Shown: one piece after another, positions 26,766 to 34,475 of the stretch
Numbering within the stretch: position 1 is the stretch's first letter
Layout: every line of letters begins with the position of its first letter
Assembly (NCBI GenBank): GCA_038206355.1
Contig: JBBRAY010000007.1
Coordinates: 1 to 64,000 of the forward strand
Direction: 5' to 3'
From: JAPLDB01 sp038206355
GTDB lineage: Bacteria > Bacteroidota > Bacteroidia > AKYH767-A > 2013-40CM-41-45
Length of the DNA: 64,000 nt
Program-made: the position numbers and the translations under genes
Notes under the pieces: model-generated
Told to the model about the DNA's origin: nothing
What the model saw: the letters and a program-made list of their open reading frames with translations, nothing else
Databases searched by the model: none

Positions 26766-27216
26766 CCCTGTTTTTCCTGCTCATCACTTTTTGTGCAAGT
26801 CTGGAATAGTTGATGCTGTTGTCATTCATCCGTTTCTTGTATTCTTTCTCACTCCATATTTCAATCTTTCTTCCGTGGGCAAATACAACGATGTCCTTCT
26901 CAATGCCCGCATAGGTCATTAACTGAAGCGGCAGTAACAATCTGTCTGCACTGTCCAGCGAAATTTCAGTTGCGCCCTTATAAAACTGGTGAGCAAATAC
27001 CCTGTTCTCTTCCACCCATTCGTCAATGTCATCCACCTTCGCACTTACCTCGTCCCATATTTTTCTGGTGTACAGCATCAGGTGCTTTTCCATTCCGCGG
27101 TTGACGACAAAAAATTTCTGCTCCCGCACTGCGATCTGTTTCTTCAGACCTGCGGGAAGAAGGAATCTTCCTTTACCGTCAACCGTACTAAAAAATTCTC
27201 CAATGAATCCTGCCAT
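26752..27216 (-). CDS. mraZ: Transcriptional regulator MraZ
   Basis: DNA-binding repressor of its own division cluster in other bacteria, with two swapped AbrB-like halves. The start is set at ATG 27216, giving the family opening MAGFIGEFFSTVDGKGRF; the longer open frame upstream adds 28 residues without similarity. First half GKGRFLLPAGLKKQI, second half DSADRLLLPLQLMTYAGI, each with the DxxGR/DxADR-type turn. Length 154 matches the family. Three 10-base-spaced repeats lie just upstream and suggest autoregulation. Confidence 0.94.
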   Translation of the reverse strand: MAGFIGEFFSTVDGKGRFLLPAGLKKQIAVREQKFFVVNRGMEKHLMLYTRKIWDEVSAKVDDIDEWVEENRVFAHQFYKGATEISLDSADRLLLPLQLMTYAGIEKDIVVFAHGRKIEIWSEKEYKKRMNDNSINYSRLAQKVMSRKNRDDNG

Positions 27217-27244
27217 ATAAATAAGGTGCGCTAATGTAAAGTAA

Positions 27245-27274
27245 AAACTAACACAAATTCCCACTTTCTCCCAT
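27245..27274 (-). promoter_or_regulatory. Candidate MraZ operator: three repeats at 10-base period
   Basis: Reading the minus strand the sequence is ATGGGAGAAA, GTGGGAATTT, GTGTTAGTTT: TGGG-type cores start every 10 bases, ending 29 bases before the mraZ ATG. MraZ from E. coli is known to bind direct TGGGN repeats one helical turn apart, so this is a good match by spacing; the third copy is degenerate. A TACTTTAC element at 27246-27239, close to TAnnTTTG, overlaps the third copy and may be the promoter. Confidence 0.6.
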
Positions 27275-27339
27275 TTTTGTTGAAAACTATTTATTTTCAT
27301 GGTTGAACATGTCGATTCGGGTCTGGAATTTTGAAAATG

Positions 27340-27382
27340 CCCGAAAGCAATAGGCTATGAGTTGGCGATCTTGCTTTCCGGG
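27340..27382. repeat. Hairpin in the mraZ / hydrolase divergent region
   Basis: CCCGAAAGCAA (27340-27350) pairs with TTGCTTTCCGGG (27371-27382) with one bulged C and a 20-base loop. It lies in the 283-base gap between divergent mraZ and the hydrolase gene; nothing else there besides the two promoter regions is recognisable. Confidence 0.4.
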
Positions 27383-27480
27383 TAAGAGGTAAGCGATCGA
27401 GAATTTTGAATCGCCGGGACGTTAGAAAAAATCTATGATAATTTTTTTATTCAACTGATAATTTCTTGAAAAAAATCATG

Positions 27481-27488
27481 TAGGTTTG
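27481..27488 (+). promoter_or_regulatory. Bacteroidota -7 element for the hydrolase gene
   Basis: TAGGTTTG matches TAnnTTTG exactly and lies 11 bases before the ATG at 27500, so the leader would be only about 6 bases. A clear -33 TTTG at the usual distance is not visible. Confidence 0.5.
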
Positions 27489-27499
27489 AAACCACACTT

Positions 27500-28261
27500 A
27501 TGAGTTATACTATCCGGAAGGAAAAAGATTTTCAATTCATTGATGAAGGCAGCGGGCCGGTGCTTGTTTTGCTGCATGGCTTGTTTGGTGCGCTCAGTAA
27601 CTGGGTTGACGTGGTGGAGCGTTTCAAAAAAAATTACCGCGTGGTAATTCCGCTCATGCCGATTTATACACTGCCTGTGTTAAACACCAACGTAAAGGCA
27701 CTTGCAGAATTTGTGAATGATTTTATCAGTCACATGAAATTTGAGAAAGTGGTTCTGATCGGAAATTCACTGGGCGGACACGTTACACTCGTTTATGTGC
27801 GCAAACATCCTGAGCGGGTTACAGGAATGGTACTCACCGGAAGTTCCGGCTTGTATGAAAATGCAATGGGTGGAAGTTTCCCAAAACGTGAGGACAGAAA
27901 TTACATCAAGCAGAAAGTAGAAGTCACTTTTTACGACCCGAAATCTGCAACAGACGAACTGGTTGATGAATGTTTTACAATCGTAAATGACAAGGGAAAG
28001 CTGATCCGCATTCTTTCGCTTGCCAAGAGCGCCATTCGGCATAACATGAGTGAGGAGCTAAAAGACATTCATATTTCCACCTGTCTGATCTGGGGAAAAC
28101 AGGATATCATTACTCCTCCTGATGTGGCAGAGGAATTTAATCGCCTGTTACCGAAATGCGAATTGCATTGGATTGACAAGTGCGGACATGCACCGATGAT
28201 GGAACAGCCGCAACAATTCAATGACGTCCTCGATACCTGGCTCACGAAACATTTTTCCTGA
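27500..28261 (+). CDS. Alpha/beta-hydrolase fold protein
   Basis: Cytoplasmic serine hydrolase of the alpha/beta fold, 253 residues. The oxyanion region LLHGLFGALSNW, the nucleophile elbow GNSLGGH (Ser near residue 91), the acid in IWGKQDIITPPDV and the His in KCGHAPMMEQPQQF make an intact triad. The substrate cannot be read from the sequence; esters or C-C cleavage products are typical. It is transcribed away from mraZ and converges on the following gene. Confidence 0.88.
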   Translation: MSYTIRKEKDFQFIDEGSGPVLVLLHGLFGALSNWVDVVERFKKNYRVVIPLMPIYTLPVLNTNVKALAEFVNDFISHMKFEKVVLIGNSLGGHVTLVYVRKHPERVTGMVLTGSSGLYENAMGGSFPKREDRNYIKQKVEVTFYDPKSATDELVDECFTIVNDKGKLIRILSLAKSAIRHNMSEELKDIHISTCLIWGKQDIITPPDVAEEFNRLLPKCELHWIDKCGHAPMMEQPQQFNDVLDTWLTKHFS

Positions 28262-28281
28262 TTCTGTATCGCCCTTAAAAA

Positions 28282-29763
28282 TTACTGATCAATAAGTTTT
28301 GTCAGGTCATCCATCAGTGATGGATCTGCAGGCCTTTTTGCATTGAAGTCAACGATGTTTCCTTTTTTGTCCATGATCATGTAGCGTGGAATGCTGTTGA
28401 TTTGAAAATAGGAACAGACTTTGGATGTCCAGTTTCCCGGAGAAATAGCCTGAGCGCCTTCGATACTTAAATCCGTGATTGCTTTTTTCCACGCCTCTTC
28501 ATTGGCATCAATACTGATATACAGAAAAGTGATTTGCTTTTTTTGTTTGTCTGTCATTTTTCCATGCAAATCCTTTGAATAAGGCATCATTTGCCGGCAT
28601 GGTCCACACCAGCTCGCCCAGAAGTCAATATAGACAACCTTTCCTTTCAGACTGCTCAATGAATAGGGTTTTCCGTTGAGGTCTTTCAATCCCATTTCAT
28701 CATTTGCAGGTGAACTTTCTTTTTCAGATTTAACAACAGGCTCCGTTTTTGGTTTCTCATCCTTCATTTGCATCCGTGCAGTACAGATGCTGCTGATATA
28801 TGGATAATAGTTGTTGTACTTGTCTGATGTTTTCAGTGTGTTCACCATGCTTCGCAACATAAAAGGTGAGACATGATCTTTTTCATCAATACAAAGCTGT
28901 GCCAGCCAGATGTCGAATGTCTGTCCAAGGAGATGTGCCTTTGCAAATGCGACTTTTCGATCGGCAGCAGTAGAGTAGTCGTTGAATTTTTTGAATCCGT
29001 TGGCAGCAGAAGTATAATACACTACATAGAAATATAAAAAGCTCTTATAGGAGTCACAGAGCAATGCCTCCGGATTGTTAAGGGTTGCTTCAGTGATGTT
29101 TTTCAACATGACGTCAGGTAACGGTTCAACGGTCAAAATTTTCTGATCTGAATTTGCCCGCACCACAGGATAGGCAAGTAACATGCTCCAGTAGCGGTAC
29201 ATAATAAGGTTGCGCATGTAGTCTTTAAAGGCCGGGGCTACAGGGTGTATGACCACATTCATCCCGATATAATCATCCATGCTTTTACGGCTTTTGAAAA
29301 GTTCATTCTCAAAAGCATCAACAGATCCATTCAACATTCTTGATGTCCATAAACTGTCGGTCAGGTCTTTTTGAAATGTACTTTCAAAATTGTTGAGGAA
29401 AAAATTATTGTCGGCACCACGACCTGTAATTGCAGTTCCGGAATGTAAATCATCATCATTAAAACTCATGTTAACGCTATCGCCCGGTTCAAAGAAAAAT
29501 TTCAGTCTGGAATTATTATACTCAAGTACGGCAAATACCGGCGCATCAATAACAGATTTGAATTTATAATTCCCGTTGCTATTCAGGGCACCCACGATGA
29601 GGTCAGGATTGGAAGCGAGGTAATTTTTATATATCCAGAGATTGATGGCTTTCGCTTTTGCTTCGGTGATGGTACCACTCAACTCGAAAGAGGATTTGGC
29701 ATTGCCGGTTGTCGCAAATGAAAACAGTGAAAGGAGCAGGGGGAAGAATGTTCGTTTGATCAT
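28282..29763 (-). CDS. Exported thioredoxin-like (TlpA/DsbE family) protein
   Basis: Periplasmic redox protein. The start is ATG 29763, giving a signal peptide TFFPLLLSLFSFATTGNA (about residues 4-21); the ATG upstream only adds seven residues before it. The N-terminal 340 residues begin with a DUF4369-like beta segment (ELSGTITEAKAKAIN) and a long helical middle. The thioredoxin domain occupies the last 140 residues, with the redox motif WASWCGPCRQMMP and the cis-Pro motif INSIPRYMIMD. Such proteins reduce or repair cysteines in the envelope or mature c-type cytochromes; the target is not evident. Confidence 0.88.
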   Translation of the reverse strand: MIKRTFFPLLLSLFSFATTGNAKSSFELSGTITEAKAKAINLWIYKNYLASNPDLIVGALNSNGNYKFKSVIDAPVFAVLEYNNSRLKFFFEPGDSVNMSFNDDDLHSGTAITGRGADNNFFLNNFESTFQKDLTDSLWTSRMLNGSVDAFENELFKSRKSMDDYIGMNVVIHPVAPAFKDYMRNLIMYRYWSMLLAYPVVRANSDQKILTVEPLPDVMLKNITEATLNNPEALLCDSYKSFLYFYVVYYTSAANGFKKFNDYSTAADRKVAFAKAHLLGQTFDIWLAQLCIDEKDHVSPFMLRSMVNTLKTSDKYNNYYPYISSICTARMQMKDEKPKTEPVVKSEKESSPANDEMGLKDLNGKPYSLSSLKGKVVYIDFWASWCGPCRQMMPYSKDLHGKMTDKQKKQITFLYISIDANEEAWKKAITDLSIEGAQAISPGNWTSKVCSYFQINSIPRYMIMDKKGNIVDFNAKRPADPSLMDDLTKLIDQ

Positions 29764-29781
29764 AGGTATTATTAATGGTCG

Positions 29782-29789
29782 CAAAAATA
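29782..29789 (-). promoter_or_regulatory. Bacteroidota -7 element for the thioredoxin-like gene
   Basis: TATTTTTG on the minus strand matches TAnnTTTG exactly, 18 bases before the ATG at 29763. Confidence 0.5.
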
Positions 29790-29844
29790 GGGTGATTTTG
29801 GGAATAAATTTATTTTTTCCGTATGAATTGTAAGAACTGGAAAA

Positions 29845-29878
29845 GCCACGATCCTGATAGATATCGGGATCACTAATT
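29845..29878 (+). repeat. Dispersed 34-base palindromic repeat, copy 1
   Basis: GCCACGATCC, then an imperfect palindrome around ATATCGGGATC, then CACTAATT. The reverse complement of 45818-45851 matches 32 of 34 bases. It sits in the 331-base gap 29764-30094, where the only other visible signal is the promoter of the preceding gene. Confidence 0.65.
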
Positions 29879-30094
29879 AACTAAGCGAAGTTTAGTCGCG
29901 GGTGTTGTACTTAAGCAAAAACGGTATTCACCTCACGATAATAATAAGTTATTTATCTCCAGTCATTACATCAATTTGCACGAAACAATAACCGGATTTA
30001 TTGGTGTTAATTAGTGAAATTCGAGGCCTCATTTTATCTCTGTTATTTCCGAGGCATTTTATTTTTTACTTTCGGAATTTAAAGCAAACCAATT

Positions 30095-30760
30095 ATGATC
30101 GAGAAATCCACCATTGATTTTCTAAAACAAATCACTAAAAATAACAGGAAGGAATGGTTTGATGCCAATAAAAATAAATACCTCGCTGCGAAAGGAAATG
30201 TTGATTCATTCGTTGACGATGTCATTAAATCATTTTCATTGTTTGATAAATCGCTGGCGAACTTGAAAGCAAAAGACTGCGTTTTCAGGATTTACCGTGA
30301 CGTGCGTTTTGCGAAAGACAAACGTCCGTATAAAAATAATATGGGCGCAAGTATAAATAAAGGCGGAAAGAAAGCGGAAACAGCAGGCTACTATTTGCAC
30401 CTCGAACCCGGCAAAAGCATGATTGCAGGCGGGAGGTGGATGCCTTCATCCGATCATTTGAAAAAGATCCGCCAGGAGATTGATTATAACGGGAAGAAGC
30501 TTCATAAAATTCTCTCCGACAAGAACTTCAAAAAGCAATTCGGATCACTGGATAGCAGCGATGAATATAAATTGGCGCGGCCTCCAAAAGGATATGACAA
30601 AGACCACAAAGACGTTGAACTTCTCAAACTGACCAGCTACCTCGTCTGGCATGAATTCAGCGACAAAGACGTGCTCTCTAAAAATTTTCTGAAAACGCTC
30701 ACTACAACTGCGAAAGCGATGAAGCCGCTGCTGGATTTTTTGAATACGGCTGTTGATTAA
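30095..30760 (+). CDS. DUF2461 family protein
   Basis: Conserved cytoplasmic family of unknown function, about 220 residues. Family landmarks are the opening STIDFLKQITKNNRKEWFDANK (motif NNRKEWFDANK near residue 17), FRIYRDVRFAKDKRPYKNN (about 64-82), GYYLHLEPGKSMIAGG and the C-terminal KLTSYLVWHEFS. The many conserved Arg, Lys and Trp residues resemble those of nucleic-acid or phosphate binding proteins, but no function is known to me. It converges on msrB with 21 bases between stops. Confidence 0.85.
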   Translation: MIEKSTIDFLKQITKNNRKEWFDANKNKYLAAKGNVDSFVDDVIKSFSLFDKSLANLKAKDCVFRIYRDVRFAKDKRPYKNNMGASINKGGKKAETAGYYLHLEPGKSMIAGGRWMPSSDHLKKIRQEIDYNGKKLHKILSDKNFKKQFGSLDSSDEYKLARPPKGYDKDHKDVELLKLTSYLVWHEFSDKDVLSKNFLKTLTTTAKAMKPLLDFLNTAVD

Positions 30761-30781
30761 CCGATCCGCCACGCTCGATTT

Positions 30782-31270
30782 TTACTTTTTCTCAAACATC
30801 AGCGAAGCAGAGTTAATACAATACCGCAACCCCGTTGGCTTCGGTCCGTCCTCGAAAACGTGTCCGAGGTGTGAGCCACAACGGTTGCAATGCACTTCTG
30901 TTCTTGTCATTCCGTAAGTTGCATCAGTAGTTTCCCCAACTTTTACATTATCAATCGGCTGGTAAAAACTTGGCCATCCTGTGCCCGATTCAAATTTAGC
31001 GTTGGAGGTGAAAAGCGGATTGTCACAACAAATACATCTGTAAGTTCCTTTTTCATGGTTGTCCAAATACACACCACTGAATGCCCGTTCAGTTCCCTGC
31101 TCCCGTGTTACACGGTACTGCTCAGGAGTAAGTTGCTTTTTCCATTCAACATCGGTTTTAACAACTTCATAGTTTGTCATCTTACTTTGTTTTTTTTCAG
31201 TTGCTGGAGATTGTCCGCAGGCTATAAGGCAGGTTGAAATAACTGCAAGGGATATTAAAATGAATTTCAT
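30782..31270 (-). CDS. msrB: Peptide-methionine (R)-S-oxide reductase, lipoprotein form
   Basis: Reduces methionine-R-sulfoxide in oxidised proteins. The N-terminus is a lipoprotein signal with Cys18 in the lipobox CLIAC, so the enzyme works in the envelope. The MsrB domain follows at about residue 45: zinc pairs C79/C82 (CICC) and C128/C131 (CNRC), GTGWPSFYQP, GSHLGHVFEDGP and catalytic Cys151 in RYCINSASL. Length 162. No msrA partner is fused or adjacent. Confidence 0.95.
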   Translation of the reverse strand: MKFILISLAVISTCLIACGQSPATEKKQSKMTNYEVVKTDVEWKKQLTPEQYRVTREQGTERAFSGVYLDNHEKGTYRCICCDNPLFTSNAKFESGTGWPSFYQPIDNVKVGETTDATYGMTRTEVHCNRCGSHLGHVFEDGPKPTGLRYCINSASLMFEKK

Positions 31271-31356
31271 CTTTATTTATTTTGAGAGATAAACGAAACA
31301 GTATCTGACCCGGATTCAGGAAATAAACAAACGAAAAGTTAAAAAAGTTCTCCTTT

Positions 31357-31404
31357 ATTCGTAATTCAGTATTTCGTAAATTCGGAGTGATTCGTATTTC
31401 GTAC
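31357..31404. repeat. Low-complexity ATTCGTA repeats
   Basis: The stretch between msrB and fbp is built of near-copies of ATTCGTA and ATTTCGTA (ATTCGTAATTC, ATTTCGTAAATTC, ATTCGTATTTCGTAC). It looks like simple-sequence expansion in the fbp 3' flank and has no coding potential. Confidence 0.45.
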
Positions 31405-31407
31405 CTC

Positions 31408-32424
31408 CTAATTCTTAGGCGAGAACTTCTCCATGAACTCTTCCGCCATCGTCACCATATTCACCGATCCAATAAACAGCGGTGTGCGCTCATGCAGCGA
31501 TTTTGGTTGTTTCTCCAATATGCGTGTATATCCGTCACTTGCTTTTCCTCCGGCCTGTTCAATGATCCAGGCTACAGGATTACACTCATACAACAAACGT
31601 AATTTTCCGTTCGGAGATTTGGCAGTGCTGGGATAAATAAAAATTCCACCCTTCAGCATGTTCCGGTGAAAATCAGCAACGAGAGAACCGATGTAACGCG
31701 ATGAATAAGGACGCTTCGTCGCTTCATCTTCTACCTGGCAATATTTGATGAATTGTTTCACTCCTTCAGGAAAGTGAACGTAGTTCCCTTCATTGATAGA
31801 ATATAATTTTCCTTCGGCAGGGCATTTTATATCTGGATGCGAAAGACAAAATTCGCCGATGCTCGGATCAAGCGTAAAGCCATTGACCCCGCGTCCTGTT
31901 GTATAAACCAGCATGGTAGATGAGCCATAAATAATATATCCCGCTGCTACCATAGAAGTACCTTTCTGCAGATAATCATTTTCATTAACCGGATTTCCCG
32001 GTTCACTGCTGCGCCTGATGATCGAAAAAATAGTTCCGATGGAAACATTTACATCGATGTTTGAAGAACCATCCAGGGGGTCAACGCTCACTACATATTT
32101 AGCATTGGCACTCACTTCTCCGGCAATGTGAATGATCTCCTCATTTTCTTCAGATGCAACAGCACATGTTTCACCGCCGGAACTCAACGCTTCAATGAAT
32201 TGTTCATTTGCAAATACATCCAGTTTCTTAACTTCTTCCCCCTGAACATTGGTCGTACCGTGCTCTCCGAGGATATCCACAAGACCTGCTTTATTCACCT
32301 CGCGGTTTACAACCTTGGCCGCTATGCCGATGTCGCGCAGCAGTCTGGATAGTTCTCCTTTTGCAAAAGGGAAATCTTTCTGACGTTCAATTATAAATTG
32401 TCCGAGTGTGTTTACTTTTTTCAT
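31408..32424 (-). CDS. fbp: Fructose-1,6-bisphosphatase, class I
   Basis: Removes the 1-phosphate from fructose-1,6-bisphosphate in gluconeogenesis. The metal-binding signature VDPLDGSSNIDVNVSIGT (about 114-131), EENEEIIHI, GSLVADFHRNMLKGGIFIYP and RLLYECNPVAWIIEQAGG are those of the class I enzyme. Length 338 is normal. Monocistronic, with its own upstream region facing the MITE-like element. Confidence 0.97.
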   Translation of the reverse strand: MKKVNTLGQFIIERQKDFPFAKGELSRLLRDIGIAAKVVNREVNKAGLVDILGEHGTTNVQGEEVKKLDVFANEQFIEALSSGGETCAVASEENEEIIHIAGEVSANAKYVVSVDPLDGSSNIDVNVSIGTIFSIIRRSSEPGNPVNENDYLQKGTSMVAAGYIIYGSSTMLVYTTGRGVNGFTLDPSIGEFCLSHPDIKCPAEGKLYSINEGNYVHFPEGVKQFIKYCQVEDEATKRPYSSRYIGSLVADFHRNMLKGGIFIYPSTAKSPNGKLRLLYECNPVAWIIEQAGGKASDGYTRILEKQPKSLHERTPLFIGSVNMVTMAEEFMEKFSPKN

Positions 32425-32512
32425 TTCGTAGTTTCTGGCCGCAAATATCGAAAAATGATTTTAGTGACGCGAATTCCTTTGTACGGGGTAATGGGTCAGT
32501 TTAAGTTTAATG

Positions 32513-32649
32513 GATCCCTCCCTTCGGTTGGGATGACAAGTTCAATGGAATCTAAATAGGCGGAAGGCAGAATTCTACACTTATTTAGATAACATTACTT
32601 CCGCCATTTATAACAATCGTGTCTGTCATCCCAACCGAAGGGAGGGATC
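32513..32649. mobile_element. MITE-like palindromic element
   Basis: Terminal inverted repeats of 26 bases, perfect: 32513-32538 begins GATCCCTCCCTTCGGTTGGG and its exact complement ends at 32649. The 85-base interior contains two further perfect inverted pairs in interleaved order: ATCTAAATA (32550-32558) with TATTTAGAT (32582-32590), and GGCGGAAG (32559-32566) with CTTCCGCC (32598-32605). There is no coding capacity and no obvious target-site duplication. The 311-base gap between fbp and serA (32425-32735) holds this element and the serA promoter. Confidence 0.6.
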
Positions 32650-32721
32650 TTTTGAATTGACTCAATATAGAATAACGAATAACAAATAACGCACAACTGA
32701 TTACAGTTTGGCTTCAATCCC

Positions 32722-32729
32722 TATTTTTG
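32722..32729 (+). promoter_or_regulatory. Bacteroidota -7 element for serA
   Basis: TATTTTTG matches TAnnTTTG and ends 6 bases before the ATG at 32736, so transcription would begin at or within a base or two of the start codon. It also argues against the TTG start inside the element. Confidence 0.55.
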
Positions 32730-32735
32730 CGCCCA

Positions 32736-33971
32736 ATGACACCAGCAATAACTTCATACCCGAAGGAGAGGATAAACATCCTCCTCCTGGAAGGAATTCA
32801 CAAAGCAGCGATTGAGATTTTTAAACGCGAGGGATATGTGAATATTGAATCACTCAGTCATGCCCTGAAACCGGAAGAGCTGCGCGAGAAACTGAAAGGC
32901 GTTCATGTGCTGGGAATACGTTCAAAAACACAAGTAACGGCAGATGCATTGGCAAAGGCTGACAGACTTCTTAGTATCGGAGCATTCTGTATTGGCACCA
33001 ACCAGATTGACATGAATGAAAGCACACAGATGGGTGTTGCTGTTTTTAATTCTCCGTTTTCAAATACGCGATCTGTTGCCGAGCTGGTCATAGCTGAAAT
33101 GATATTGTTACTCAGGCGTGCCATTGACAAGAATAAAAATCTGCACAATGGGAAATGGGACAAGAGCAGCAGCGGAAGTTTTGAAGCCCGCGGCAAAACA
33201 GTTGGTATCATCGGTTACGGACACATCGGTTCGCAGGTAAGTGTACTTGCTGAATCCATGGGACTACATGTTATTTATTATGACATCGAACCCAAGCTTC
33301 CATTGGGAAATGCACGTGCTTCTAAAAATCTGAAAGAATTGTTGCAGGCCAGCGAGGTGGTAACTATTCATGTTCCGGGATTGCCTTCAACAAAAAATAT
33401 GATTGATGCAAAAAGTATTGCCGAGATGAAAAAGGGAGCCATTCTTATCAACTGCGCACGTGGCGACCTTGTTGTAGAAGGGGATGCATGCGAGGCATTG
33501 CAAAACGGGAAACTCGGTGGTTATGCAGGAGACGTTTTCAGTCGGGAGCCCGCTTCGAATGAAGAACCATTCAAAAGCCCGTTTCAGAATTTATCGAATG
33601 TATTTTTAACACCGCACATTGGTGGAAGTACGGTAGAGGCACAGGAAAACATTGGCGTAGATGTGGCCGGAAAAATGATGAACTACCTGAACACAGGTTC
33701 TACAGTAGGTTCGCTAACAGTTCCTGATCTTCATCTGCCTGTGCAGGAAGACACGCACCGCATTCTTCACATTCATAAAAACCAGCCCGGCGTGCTTTCG
33801 GAGATGAATAAAATATTTTCTGACCTCAATGTAAATATCCTCGGACAATACCTGAAGACAAATCCACAAATCGGATATGCGGTGATCGACATTGACAAAA
33901 AAACGTCAGTGAAAGTGCTGGATGCATTGAAGCAGGTAAAGCATACGATACGGGTGAGAAGTTTATATTAA
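32736..33971 (+). CDS. serA: D-3-phosphoglycerate dehydrogenase with ACT domain
   Basis: First step of serine synthesis: oxidises 3-phosphoglycerate with NAD. The ATG at 32736 is preferred to an in-frame TTG nine bases earlier that lies inside the promoter element. Substrate domain with LLLEGIHKAAIEIF, Rossmann motif VGIIGYGHIGSQV (about residue 152), catalytic NCARGD, and TPHIGGSTVEAQ with the active His. The C-terminal 75 residues are an ACT domain (HIHKNQPGVLSEMNKIF) expected to bind serine for feedback inhibition. Length 411 matches the E. coli type. The GNAT gene follows 15 bases later. Confidence 0.95.
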   Translation: MTPAITSYPKERINILLLEGIHKAAIEIFKREGYVNIESLSHALKPEELREKLKGVHVLGIRSKTQVTADALAKADRLLSIGAFCIGTNQIDMNESTQMGVAVFNSPFSNTRSVAELVIAEMILLLRRAIDKNKNLHNGKWDKSSSGSFEARGKTVGIIGYGHIGSQVSVLAESMGLHVIYYDIEPKLPLGNARASKNLKELLQASEVVTIHVPGLPSTKNMIDAKSIAEMKKGAILINCARGDLVVEGDACEALQNGKLGGYAGDVFSREPASNEEPFKSPFQNLSNVFLTPHIGGSTVEAQENIGVDVAGKMMNYLNTGSTVGSLTVPDLHLPVQEDTHRILHIHKNQPGVLSEMNKIFSDLNVNILGQYLKTNPQIGYAVIDIDKKTSVKVLDALKQVKHTIRVRSLY

Positions 33972-33986
33972 AATAAGAGCAGAATT

Positions 33987-34430
33987 ATGATTATCCGCAA
34001 GGGAGAAAAAAAAGATTTACCGGGAGTGTTGGCATTGATTCATGAGCTGGCAGAATTTGAAAAAGCACCCGATGCAGTAACAAATACCGTTGCAGATATG
34101 GAGCGCGATGGTTTCGGAGAGAAGCCTGTTTTTGAATTTCATGTTGCGGAAGACGAAGGAAAAGTAATTGGTATTGCACTTTATTTTGTGAAATATTCTA
34201 CATGGAAAGGAAAAGGACTTTACCTTGACGATATTGTGGTTACAGATAAATACCGCAGCAAAGGAATCGGAAAAAAATTATTTGATGAATATGTGAAGGA
34301 GGCGAAAATGATAGGGGCTAAGCAACTACATTGGCAGGTACTGGACTGGAATGTAAGGGCGATTGAGTTTTATAAGAGATTAGATGCGAGGATAGAAGCC
34401 GAGTGGTGGGATTGTAAGATTGATATATAA
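33987..34430 (+). CDS. GNAT acetyltransferase, diamine/spermidine N-acetyltransferase-like
   Basis: Single GNAT domain, 147 residues. The acetyl-CoA pyrophosphate loop is DKYRSKGIGKKLFDEYV (about 90-106). The segments LIHELAEFEKAPDAV near the N-terminus, STWKGKGLYLDDIVV and LDWNVRAIEFYKRLDA are typical of the diamine N1-acetyltransferase/thialysine acetyltransferase branch, so a small amine is the likely acceptor. It lies 15 bases after serA and 45 before the aspartate kinase, probably in one transcript. Confidence 0.88.
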   Translation: MIIRKGEKKDLPGVLALIHELAEFEKAPDAVTNTVADMERDGFGEKPVFEFHVAEDEGKVIGIALYFVKYSTWKGKGLYLDDIVVTDKYRSKGIGKKLFDEYVKEAKMIGAKQLHWQVLDWNVRAIEFYKRLDARIEAEWWDCKIDI

Positions 34431-34475
34431 TGGAAATGAGATTTGCGATACGAGAATTGAGACAAGTATTCACTA

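Noticed and set aside
27217..27300. 28-residue N-terminal extension of mraZ
   Set aside because: It covers the repeat operator and promoter region; known MraZ proteins begin at the GFIGEF segment.
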